From Bacteroidales bacterium UBA1181 (lineage in GTDB: Bacteria; Bacteroidota; Bacteroidia; Bacteroidales; Paludibacteraceae), in the NCBI GenBank assembly GCA_002310215.1, contig DBYR01000014.1, forward strand, positions 288,460 to 352,459: 64,000 nucleotides of DNA, read 5' to 3'. This document shows positions 56,201 to 63,263 of this stretch, piece by piece. Under the pieces are notes generated by a model. The model had not been told where the DNA came from. It did no database searches and saw only the letters and a list, made by a program, of their open reading frames with translations. A program made the position numbers and the translations under genes. How positions within the stretch are numbered: the stretch's first letter is position 1; the number at the start of each line of letters is the position of its first letter.

Positions 56201-59200
56201 TGTAAATTATGCGGACTTCGAACATTTGGAGCTACAATACAAGCCATTGGCTTCGTCCGACAACGGTTGGTTAACTTTGGCCTACTACTACAAGGACGAT
56301 TCGTTGGCTCGTAACGCACAAAAGAACGGATTAGAAGCATTCGCAATCAATTCTGAGGATGCGGGCAATATCTACTACAACTTCTACATGGATGAATTGC
56401 CTGACCAGATGTATGATTTGCGTGCTGTTTCATACTGCAACATCAACAACGAACTGTACGAGAATCCTTCCAAAGTTGTTTCGGGTATCAAGGATATGTA
56501 TAATCCTCGTTTGTTCGGTTCTCCTAAACCGGCCAATGGCGTCTTGACGATTGATGATGATATCCGTATCGACTTTAATGAGACCATCGCCGAAGGCATG
56601 TTGACGGTTAACAACTTCGAGATTACAGGTGTCCGCAATGGTGCGGTATCAGACCATAGCGTGGCCATCTCTTTGGATGGTGAGAATGATTACCTCACGA
56701 CCGAGGTTACCCGCAACTTCGCTAATAAGGATTTGACCTTCGAGTGCTGGGTGAATTACGATTCCTTGCAGAACGCGACCTTCTTCAGCCATGGTGACAC
56801 GAAGGAGTCTATCTCCATGGGCATGAACAAGGAGGGTAAGGTTGTGGTCAAGATAGGCAACAAGGAACTCGTTTCGGAGAAAGTTCCTGCTTGGGAGAAA
56901 TCTTCATGGAACCATGTCGCTTTAGTTTACGACAACGAAAACCAAACGGTGACCGCTTATGTAAACTATACAGCTGTCATTAATGCCGTTGATGTAAATG
57001 CATACAGTGGCAACGGTATTGTAGAAGTGGGTCGCGACGTGGCTACTGAATCCGATAATTTCTATGGGAAAGTGGATCAGTTCCGCATCTGGAACGCAGT
57101 TCGTTCTTCCGCAACTATCCAAGCTAACAGCACATCGCAGCTTTCAGGCAATGATTTGAACCTGATGGCTTACTATGAGATGGAAGAGGCTAAGGGCACA
57201 GCTACAGAGGACAAAGCGCGCGGAGCCAACCTTGTTATGAAGGGTGGTGGCACCTGGGCATTACCAGAGGGCCGGTCGGCTGAATTCGACGGTGAAAGTT
57301 ATGTGGCAATGAACAGTTCGTCGGCTGTCATCACGTCAGACATGGACTTCACATTGGAGTTCTGGTTCAATGCAAATACAGATGCCACTAACCAAACCAT
57401 TCTTTCCAATGGCGACGGAATATCCAATAAGGGCGAGGATCCATCTAAACTCTTCAGCATTGGATTTGACGAAACTGGCAATATCACTTTCCGTCATAAT
57501 GGTAATATCGTGGCTGTTGATGGTAAGTTCAACGACAACAGTTGGCACAACTTCACCCTTGCGGTAAACCGTTCTTCTGGCATAGCACGTATATACATGG
57601 ATGGAGAACTGAACACTTACTTCCCTGCAGAACAGATAGGAAGAATTGCTTCCGACAAATTGTTCGCTGGTGCGCATGTATGGCATGAGGAAAGTAGCAC
57701 GGATTTAACCATTGACCAATATTTCACAGGAAAGGTGGATGAGATTCGTCTATGGAACTTATACCGTCAACAATCTCAAATCGAGTCATTCTATAACCAA
57801 AAGTCAAGTGGCAAAGAAATGGGCTTGTTGCTCTACTATCCTTTCGAAGAGTATGTTGACTGGCAGGGAAGATCAGAGATGCAGTTCTCATTGGATGATA
57901 AAGGCAATGATGCAGTTAATGGGGAAGGCAAGAAAATAGCATTTGCCACAACAGAAGGCAACATCTCCGAATCTGTCAACATTCCTCCTGTCAAATCAAA
58001 AGGCACAACATCTTCCTTGCTTTTTGACTGGGTGGTGAATGACGACGCTTTGATTATTACCTTGCAAGAGCAAGACTACCGTATCGAGAAGACCATCGTC
58101 AGCTTTACGGTCGACCAAGTGCAGGATGTGAACGGGAACTACATCGTTTCTCCAATCACATGGAGCGCTTACATTGACCGCAACCAGCTGAAGTGGATGG
58201 ATGACGCTGTGACTGTCAACAAGAAGCAAAACGAGCCATACAAGTTCGAGATGCCAATCGTTAACAAGGGCGGTTCCGTCATCAACTACAGTCTGAAGAA
58301 CATGCCTTCTTGGTTGAGCGCCTCTACGGAATCTGGCGCCATCAATCCGTTGGAGAAGCAGACCATCGAGTTCGAGATCGACCCTTCTCTCGCTGTCGGT
58401 GCGTACGACGAGGTGGTTTACTTGACGAACTCCAATAATGTGACTGAACCTCTTACTCTCAATGTGACGGTGGAGGGCGATACGCCTGATTGGAGCGTCG
58501 ATCCAAGCAAGTATGAGTATAGCATGGCGGTCTTCGCTCAGATTAAGGTGGACAACCAATTTTCCAACGATCAGAAGGATATGCTTGCTGCCTTCTATAA
58601 CGGTGAGTGCGTCGGTGTGGCTAACATGAGCCACGACAAGACTATGGATCTGTGGTATGCGATGATGACGGTTTATTCAAATAGCTCTGATTCCCATAAG
58701 TTGGATTATCGCATCTGGGATGCAAGCAAGGGACTTATGTATATGGCGAAGAGCAATCCTGAAGTCATATTCCACGGTGATATGATCTATGGCCAGCCGA
58801 CGGAACCTATCGTCTTCTCTAATGATTCGGTGAAATACCAGAACATTCAGTTGAAGAAGGGTTGGAACTGGGTTTCCTTCAACCTTGCCGATAAGGCTAT
58901 GTCAGATCTCGACACATATCTTGCAGGCGGAACATGGGGCAAGCAAAGCTTCGTGAAGGATTTGAACGTCACTCCTAAGTCGGCCAACTATTCACTTGAT
59001 GACCATAGTTGGACGAATTCCGGGGTCTCTCTTAACAACAGGAACATGTTCAAAATCCACTCTGAGGTGGATCAGACCTTGTCCGTTTCCGGAGTTAAGG
59101 TGAACCTCGACACAGCCCAAATCATCCTCAATGGCGGTTCTTGGAACTACATCGCTTACCTGCCGGATTACAGCTTGACGCTGAAAGCGGCGTTGGCGGG

Positions 59201-59939
59201 CTACGAGGCTAACGAGGGCGATGTCATCAAGTCAATCGATGGTTTCGCGATGTATTATGGCAACGAGTGGATCGGTTCTCTCAAGAGTTTGCAGCCTAAC
59301 TGCGGTTATATGATGAAGAACACGGACAATGTCCAAAAGACATTCAGGTATCCATCCTCTTCTTCCGTTTTGCGTTCCGCCATCTCCGTGAAGTCTTCCG
59401 CTTACGAGTCTAACATGAGCATCATTGCTTCTGCTCCTGAAAAGAGGGAAGGTGATGTCCTCCGCGCACTTGTGGGAACAGAGGAGAACTCGGTTGTGGA
59501 AGTTGCTTTGTCGGATGATTATGCGCTCCAGTTCATCAATGTTTCGGCTAATGCGGGTGACAAGGTGCGTTTCACGATGGAACGTGACGGAGTCATCTAC
59601 GAGGCGAACAACGCTTTGAACTTTGCGGGTGACGCAGTATATGGTACGCCTGACAACCCATTCGTGCTGAACTTCAACGTGGGTGGAGTGGAGACGTTGA
59701 CCGTATATCCAAATCCTATGGATGTTGAGTTGAACGTTGCCGGTAAACTGGATGGCGAAGGCGATGTGACGCTTGAGCTCTTCGATGTGTTGGGTGTGCT
59801 TGTCTTTGAGAAGCAAGTTTCCGCACAGAATAATGTTTTGGACGAAAGCATCAACGTGTCAGGCTTGGTTCCTGGCTCATACATGCTGAAGGTTAACCAA
59901 GGCGATGAGTCTAAAGTATTTAAAGTAGTAAAGAAGTAA
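50214..59939 (+). CDS. Giant secreted T9SS type A protein with LamG and fibronectin-like domains
   Basis: This 3,241-residue protein starts at ATG 50214 with an unusually long signal region: a basic N-part of about 45 residues, then FRWLLLLGVMSIMPWQGAMA. Visible parts in order: two fibronectin-III-like domains (about 440-640); a carboxypeptidase-regulatory-like fold beginning GRVTFANGQAVDSVEVRLE (650) with a LamG domain inserted (680-860) and resuming YKGYTNKDGKYSIL (880); a second such fold (943-1006); a long unassigned middle with a Ser-rich strand region (1665-1755); two LamG domains (2150-2320, 2357-2545); a YEYSMAVFAQ...MLAAFYNGECVGV domain (2765-2880); and a type A sorting domain (VYPNPMDVELNV...FKVVKK, 3165-3241). 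It is probably a surface adhesin or glycan-binding protein. Confidence 0.88.
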   Translation: MKIGSVFCWLSRICFAKKLKGWNSSSGRKIPSSVFRWLLLLGVMSIMPWQGAMATGGSGCSWSAYSHFDKATWVPEEGVIHYKIRACQTWGGQGNYSSCWGGDNNEGMILTQHTKTTRSIYINIYYKDLDNSGSTIDNKELKFKWTKENGPAEHGTDETTWYMEFDVPVEQEDLGGSVNIDLKGYWWRAGDSGEGVDERINVKNHLTVSLTYPADPELKITNAEYACNGNNPIIKFDWTRSKSDGIAGKGNIYLCQDQSVDDYDSGMPGTTSSSASANIEAFTVGVSNEAPYHNLNKTYNYWLKQTYTINPDANGIKTKIVYKYESKNKYKITAYPQVSDLTYESDPGALLLYANWEIPEAPSSDFNNSTFLLTTTKILDGKESDPKTEEIKYQPGQSTYSHKIALEKDEEAQYKFSIKRSATESLSCFASKEITTKLISTKHKYPTNLKVELTEGGDAKVMWDTIGTVWSEGTRFIIVRSDSTDAKEYEKELSEDEYNRTTYVDDMVIPCHRYTYKAKLIPGNKSYSELNDLMAKNEILPIMGGSLKNFEVSKGYYSDKVDLSWNTTPGYNEFVVERREYNNDESTFSKIKSIDATSGLSDFLFEDKTCQPGIVYEYRVYALFNCDTSIKSSKDTLVGYGFRTPTGDFTGRVTFANGQAVDSVEVRLETEDEISLQALSFNGTGTALIPGDKILKEGIPMTMQAWIKPNSIEKDTMSLINKSDFFELGLINGSLFFRAGDASLTTDSLIDTSRYTHVTAVVTDTAIKIYLDGDLAQRKSFPYIYSMPSSDNVILGKNYKGIIDEVRLWSRALEANEINKDYSRYLIGNEDGLNAYYTFDFMPIDEFYDRSYKGNATYNGNTGKLQKVDKIKSGLTNNELSYKGYTNKDGKYSILSVPYFGNGTSYTITPKKGNHQFAPVQEVRFISSTEQSHTVNFTDNSSFDLTGYVVYMGGNYPVEGVHFTIDGVPALDKTGQYIQTDAKGKYTISVPVGIHEVKAVKDGHGFYMDGRVCNIDGSDRNYQDNDIANLYDTTKVKYIGRICGGTVQEAYPVGFSLSKNNLANDMRVILTATQSAYNLQDSAYSNENNPTKHPILQSVSGNSNKNPKTTICEYNKKDINIHVNNETGEFIAWVFPIEYKVSLQVNGHQDITGDNSVLNLSAYALNKYETYEYSDSALVNGEMKRSTFKDTIEYRQKQIFTKRYRASMEMTPLSASETPLAYFGEKSYTTKNAIGTNKDILLYNSSTKTYTFGLPVFITSNKYKMRYDVFEVYPFYIDSKLHVDSSKIDRVPVENVKVTFNNKLGNDISLDTLKRIYEFQVGEPNMTTAKGTIAATFTYGDSDNPTSVSWENPMGNANGEAYVFGSHQTGTDFVTGGPDKLLCVLRDPPGSNSYSYLEKGTSFSQSSTYNGAFNHEGSEMWTTGYELKTMTINLANTPATSTGTSNILFETGGGIKAGIVQEAEYTGANTKSSSYTLTTRIQTSDDPSYVGADADLYVGYSTNISFGSTQDVTVFPIAFYDSVGGDKYFEETYAKTDSFVIAKTSGISSIEEFNTMFAYPQIFVEQTLLPNLEDLKRSLLLPMTEYKGDSAMNAMAKNKKQNIYVSKVPITDKHFGEKDQYNVYFYDEKHCDTINYLNQAIENWNRLLSENDRIKLAAKEKTALQNYSFHAGSNIEYSESYSSALASSHSFSVKLGVALSDDNKQTTAGTFLLFEYEEQFTTTQGGEFESEAEASHSKGFVLAEDGDDYLSVDVIREPILEDVSGIYDFNTVDTSETYVDWVNAGSADTSKLKKKDFYPTFVFITRGGATSCPYEGAYYASHVEGEGNKIINVATKKIEVPKIDMPIKYIENVPSGEAAYLTIYMRNESETGADQRFNLSLMDASNPNGAVTTIDGNSMSGTTLSYLVPAGGVLEKTLAVYKGSALNYDHLKLILSSQCQEDIADTVDFTVHYIPSCSNVTIEKPTNNWTYNTNCSKDTIDGVEKHYMPITISGFDVNYADFEHLELQYKPLASSDNGWLTLAYYYKDDSLARNAQKNGLEAFAINSEDAGNIYYNFYMDELPDQMYDLRAVSYCNINNELYENPSKVVSGIKDMYNPRLFGSPKPANGVLTIDDDIRIDFNETIAEGMLTVNNFEITGVRNGAVSDHSVAISLDGENDYLTTEVTRNFANKDLTFECWVNYDSLQNATFFSHGDTKESISMGMNKEGKVVVKIGNKELVSEKVPAWEKSSWNHVALVYDNENQTVTAYVNYTAVINAVDVNAYSGNGIVEVGRDVATESDNFYGKVDQFRIWNAVRSSATIQANSTSQLSGNDLNLMAYYEMEEAKGTATEDKARGANLVMKGGGTWALPEGRSAEFDGESYVAMNSSSAVITSDMDFTLEFWFNANTDATNQTILSNGDGISNKGEDPSKLFSIGFDETGNITFRHNGNIVAVDGKFNDNSWHNFTLAVNRSSGIARIYMDGELNTYFPAEQIGRIASDKLFAGAHVWHEESSTDLTIDQYFTGKVDEIRLWNLYRQQSQIESFYNQKSSGKEMGLLLYYPFEEYVDWQGRSEMQFSLDDKGNDAVNGEGKKIAFATTEGNISESVNIPPVKSKGTTSSLLFDWVVNDDALIITLQEQDYRIEKTIVSFTVDQVQDVNGNYIVSPITWSAYIDRNQLKWMDDAVTVNKKQNEPYKFEMPIVNKGGSVINYSLKNMPSWLSASTESGAINPLEKQTIEFEIDPSLAVGAYDEVVYLTNSNNVTEPLTLNVTVEGDTPDWSVDPSKYEYSMAVFAQIKVDNQFSNDQKDMLAAFYNGECVGVANMSHDKTMDLWYAMMTVYSNSSDSHKLDYRIWDASKGLMYMAKSNPEVIFHGDMIYGQPTEPIVFSNDSVKYQNIQLKKGWNWVSFNLADKAMSDLDTYLAGGTWGKQSFVKDLNVTPKSANYSLDDHSWTNSGVSLNNRNMFKIHSEVDQTLSVSGVKVNLDTAQIILNGGSWNYIAYLPDYSLTLKAALAGYEANEGDVIKSIDGFAMYYGNEWIGSLKSLQPNCGYMMKNTDNVQKTFRYPSSSSVLRSAISVKSSAYESNMSIIASAPEKREGDVLRALVGTEENSVVEVALSDDYALQFINVSANAGDKVRFTMERDGVIYEANNALNFAGDAVYGTPDNPFVLNFNVGGVETLTVYPNPMDVELNVAGKLDGEGDVTLELFDVLGVLVFEKQVSAQNNVLDESINVSGLVPGSYMLKVNQGDESKVFKVVKK

Positions 59940-59955
59940 TTTGGGAGAGAATATT

Positions 59956-60582
59956 ATGAAGAATTGGTTTTATATTGCAATATCATTCTTCCTCGTATCT
60001 GGAACAACTTTCCAAAGCTGCAAGAACGATGATGAGGTCGATGCGTTAGAGGAACAGTTGAAACAGAAGAATGCCCTTATAAAGGAGTTGGAGGAAGAGA
60101 AAAATAGTTTGAGCGATGCAAACAAACGATTGGACGAGACCAATAAAAAATTGGATCAGTTGCTCAAGAAGGTTGGTGGGGATGATTCGTTTGATGACAT
60201 ACAGGACACTTCTTCGGTGATAGTTCCGACGGGCAACACGTATGAGCATCCGGGTTGGGAATCCGTAGCCATCTCTGGCGACTATGCCTATACCATGACG
60301 GCGGTGTTTGACCTTCCGGCAGAGCTTAGAGCGAAAGCTTCGGCGGATGACCTCATGGCTGCGTTTGTCGGAAACGAGTGCAGGAGCGTCGAGAAGGCCA
60401 TCAACGGAGTTTTCCTCTTGACTGTCATCGGGACAGGCGCTGAGACGGAGGATGTGACTTTCCGCTATTGGAATGCGGAGGATCATAGCCTGTACGAGGC
60501 TTTGGTCACTGTCCCGTTCACATCCGACCGTATCTTCGGTGTCGTGGATAGCCCGAAAAGGTTTGTGTGCAAGCAATTGTGA
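59956..60582 (+). CDS. Coiled-coil lipoprotein sharing a domain with the giant protein
   Basis: This 208-residue protein has a signal sequence ending TTFQSC, a plausible but non-classical lipobox, followed by acidic KNDDE as in Bacteroidetes surface lipoproteins. Residues about 27-72 form a coiled coil (EEQLKQKNALIKELEEEK and following heptads). The C-terminal part (YAYTMTAVFDL...DLMAAFVGNECRSV...FRYWNAEDHSLYEA) matches in pattern the YEYSMAVFAQ...MLAAFYNGECVGV...YRIWDASKGLMY domain of the upstream giant protein. It starts 16 bases after that gene, so the two are probably co-expressed and may work together at the surface. Function is unknown. Confidence 0.75.
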   Translation: MKNWFYIAISFFLVSGTTFQSCKNDDEVDALEEQLKQKNALIKELEEEKNSLSDANKRLDETNKKLDQLLKKVGGDDSFDDIQDTSSVIVPTGNTYEHPGWESVAISGDYAYTMTAVFDLPAELRAKASADDLMAAFVGNECRSVEKAINGVFLLTVIGTGAETEDVTFRYWNAEDHSLYEALVTVPFTSDRIFGVVDSPKRFVCKQL

Positions 60583-60639
60583 TGAATAAATCGCTTGGAT
60601 CGATGTCCGAATCGGAACGTTGATCAGGTATCTATGTTG

Positions 60640-60690
60640 AAGTGTGGTTCAATGAAGTCTTCGGATGGATTTGAACCACGCTTTATTTTT
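60640..60690 (+). terminator. Intrinsic terminator after the lipoprotein gene
   Basis: GTGGTTCAA (60644-60652) pairs with TTGAACCAC (60671-60679), extendable by four further pairs, with an 18-base loop and a TTTATTTTT tail. It closes the giant protein/lipoprotein unit. Confidence 0.78.
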
Positions 60691-60794
60691 CGGACGGGGA
60701 GGGTGGGGCATCCTCCCGTCGGCGGGATACTCTCATGTCTCGGTCCTAAACAAAGTATATTGCTTCGTTTCTTCAGCCCCTTGAAATTTTTATG

Positions 60795-60826
60795 TTGAGA
60801 TTGAGCGGAAAAATCCTTAACTTTGC
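60795..60826 (+). promoter_or_regulatory. Promoter before era
   Basis: TAACTTTGC (60818-60826) is a perfect -7 match; TTG at 60795-60797 lies 20 bases upstream. The era start follows 15 bases later. Confidence 0.65.
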
Positions 60827-60841
60827 AAAAAATTATCTCTC

Positions 60842-61723
60842 ATGCATAAATCAGGTTTCGTAAATATAGTGGGCAACCCCAATGTCGGTAAATCAACGTT
60901 GATGAACGCATTGGTGGGTGAAAGGATCTCCATCATCACGTCGAAAGCTCAGACCACGCGCCATAGAATATTAGGCATCGTGAACGGCGAGGATTTCCAA
61001 ATCGTCTATTCCGACACGCCAGGTGTGCTAAAGCCCAACTATAAACTCCAGGAATCCATGCTGAACTTCTCCACCAGCGCATTGACGGATGCCGACGTGC
61101 TGCTGTATGTCACGGATGTGGTGGAAAAAGCAGAAAAAAACGTCGATTTCATCGAGAAAGTGAAGAAACAGAAGGCTCCGGTCTTGCTCATCATCAACAA
61201 GATAGACTTGACGGACCAGCCCAAACTGATTGAATTGGTGGAGAAATGGAAAACCATTTTGCCGGATGCGGAGATTATTCCTATTTCCGCGCAAAACAAC
61301 TTCAACCTCGATTATGTGCTGAAGAGAATCAAGAGCCTATTGCCGGACTCCCCACCATTCTTCGAAAAAGATGCGTTGACGGACAAGCCTGCAAGGTTCT
61401 TCGTCACGGAGATCATCCGCGAGAAAATCCTCACCAACTACGATAAAGAGGTGCCTTATGCGGTGGAGGTAGTGGTGGAGAGTTTCAAGGAGGACGACAA
61501 ACTCATCCGCATCAATGCTGTCATCTACGTCGAGCGGGACTCGCAGAAGGGTATCATCATCGGACAAGGGGGCAAGATGCTGAAGAAAGTGGGCATGGAA
61601 GCCAGAAAGGACATCGAGGCTTTCTTCGACAAGAAAGTGTTCCTCGAACTCTTCGTCAAGGTTGAAAAGGATTGGCGGAACAAGGATAAAGATTTGAAGG
61701 ATTTTGGCTATCAGCCTGAGTAA
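60842..61723 (+). CDS. era: GTPase Era
   Basis: This 293-residue GTPase has G1 GNPNVGKSTLMNAL near residue 10, G3 DTPG, G4 NKID and a C-terminal KH domain with GIIIGQGGKMLKKVGMEARKDIE. Era binds the 3' end of 16S rRNA and assists 30S assembly. It is followed after 36 bases by der. Confidence 0.97.
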   Translation: MHKSGFVNIVGNPNVGKSTLMNALVGERISIITSKAQTTRHRILGIVNGEDFQIVYSDTPGVLKPNYKLQESMLNFSTSALTDADVLLYVTDVVEKAEKNVDFIEKVKKQKAPVLLIINKIDLTDQPKLIELVEKWKTILPDAEIIPISAQNNFNLDYVLKRIKSLLPDSPPFFEKDALTDKPARFFVTEIIREKILTNYDKEVPYAVEVVVESFKEDDKLIRINAVIYVERDSQKGIIIGQGGKMLKKVGMEARKDIEAFFDKKVFLELFVKVEKDWRNKDKDLKDFGYQPE

Positions 61724-61759
61724 AGGTTGCTGACGGCTATAATTAAATGAGGAAGGACA

Positions 61760-63073
61760 ATGAGTAATTTAGTAGCTATAGTAGGTAGACCGAATGTGGG
61801 CAAGTCAACATTGTTCAACAGGTTGACACAAACCCATCGCGCCATCGTGAATGAAGAGGCTGGCACCACGCGTGACCGCCAATACGGTAAGGTGGATTGG
61901 AACGGCGTGGAATTCTCCATCGTCGACACTGGTGGTTGGGTCGTCAATTCGGACGACATATTCGAGGAGGAGATTCGCAAGCAGGTGAAAATCGCCATAG
62001 AGGAGGCCGACGTCATCCTCTTCGTCGTGGACGTGAGCAGCGGTCTGACCGACCTCGACGAGCAGGTGGGACAAATCCTCAGGAAAAACAAGAAACCTGT
62101 TGTTTTATTATGCAATAAGGTGGATAACAATGAGTTACGTTATGACTCGGCGGAGTTCTACAAACTTGGATTGGGCGATCCGCAGTGTATATCCTCCATG
62201 TCGGGTTCTGGTACGGGTGACCTATTGGATTTGATCCTTGAAAAACTTCCGAAGAAGAAGGAGGAAGAGATGGACGAGGACCTTCCGCGCATCGCTATCG
62301 TCGGTAGACCAAACGCCGGCAAATCATCCATTATCAACGCTTTCATCGGAGAAGACAGATATATTGTGACGGACATTGCGGGCACCACCCGTGACAGCAC
62401 ACATACCCGTTATACGAAATATGGATACGATTTCTATCTCGTCGATACGGCGGGTATCCGCAAGAAAGGGAAGGTGACGGAAGATTTGGAGTATTTTTCT
62501 GTCATCCGCTCCATCCGTTCCATAGAGGACTCGGATGTCTGTATCCTCATGATTGATGCGACCAGAGGCATAGAGGCGCAGGATATGAACATCGTGCAGC
62601 TCATCCAGAAGAACAAGAAGGGCATTGTGGTTTGCGTCAACAAATGGGACCTTATCAGGGAGAAAGACTCTAAATCCACCCTTACGATGGAGAAAGCCAT
62701 CAGGGAGCGTCTCGCCCCGTTTGATGATTTTCCTATCGTCTTCACTTCCGCATTGACTAAACAACGCATATTCAAGGTGATAGAGGCCGCCATGGAGGTG
62801 TATGGCAACAAGAAGAGAAAGATATCAACCAGCAAATTGAACGAGTTCTTCTTGCCGCTCATCGAGAACTATCCGCCACCTGCCACGAAGGGCAAGTACA
62901 TCAAAATCAAGTATGTTACGCAGTTGCCGAACACACAGATACCATCCTTCGTTTTCTATGCGAACCTTCCCCAATACGTGAAGGATCCATACAAGCGTTT
63001 CCTTGAGAACAAGATGAGGGAGGAGTGGGAGCTCTCCGGCACGCCAATCAACATCTTCATTAGGCAGAAATAA
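61760..63073 (+). CDS. der: GTPase Der (EngA)
   Basis: This 437-residue protein has two tandem GTPase domains: VGRPNVGKSTLFNRL near residue 8 and VGRPNAGKSSIINAF near residue 183, each with DTGG or DTAG, and a C-terminal KH-like domain. Der is needed for 50S maturation. It probably shares the era transcript. Confidence 0.97.
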   Translation: MSNLVAIVGRPNVGKSTLFNRLTQTHRAIVNEEAGTTRDRQYGKVDWNGVEFSIVDTGGWVVNSDDIFEEEIRKQVKIAIEEADVILFVVDVSSGLTDLDEQVGQILRKNKKPVVLLCNKVDNNELRYDSAEFYKLGLGDPQCISSMSGSGTGDLLDLILEKLPKKKEEEMDEDLPRIAIVGRPNAGKSSIINAFIGEDRYIVTDIAGTTRDSTHTRYTKYGYDFYLVDTAGIRKKGKVTEDLEYFSVIRSIRSIEDSDVCILMIDATRGIEAQDMNIVQLIQKNKKGIVVCVNKWDLIREKDSKSTLTMEKAIRERLAPFDDFPIVFTSALTKQRIFKVIEAAMEVYGNKKRKISTSKLNEFFLPLIENYPPPATKGKYIKIKYVTQLPNTQIPSFVFYANLPQYVKDPYKRFLENKMREEWELSGTPINIFIRQK

Positions 63074-63080
63074 CGCTAAT

Positions 63081-63130
63081 GAGTTAGGAATTAAGAGTTA
63101 AGAGTTGGAAGTTGAACGTTTAGAGTTGAT
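63081..63130 (+). repeat. Short degenerate GAGTTAA-type repeat tract
   Basis: The 190-base gap between der and ftsK starts with several degenerate copies of a seven-base unit (GAGTTAG, AAGAGTTAAGAGTTGG, TAGAGTTG). Such tracts are frequent in Bacteroidetes intergenic DNA. The rest of the gap shows only the -7 element below. Confidence 0.6.
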
Positions 63131-63233
63131 TGTTAGGGTGTTGTTGCGGGGGTGATGTCGGGCAATCTGTTAAAACACGTGAAAAACACCCGAAGGTTTT
63201 TCCTCTCGATGGTGGATTATGACTCTTTTTAAT

Positions 63234-63242
63234 TAACTTTGC
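63234..63242 (+). promoter_or_regulatory. -7 element before ftsK
   Basis: TAACTTTGC matches TAnnTTTGC, 21 bases before the ftsK ATG. No TTTG is seen at -33. Confidence 0.5.
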
Positions 63243-63263
63243 GGTTATAGAAAACTGGATAGA

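Noticed and set aside
60595..60798. 67-codon open frame after the lipoprotein gene
   Set aside because: It reads straight through a clear terminator and a GC-rich hairpin.
63081..63130. CRISPR-like or tandem repeat array
   Set aside because: The unit is only seven bases, degenerate and without spacers.
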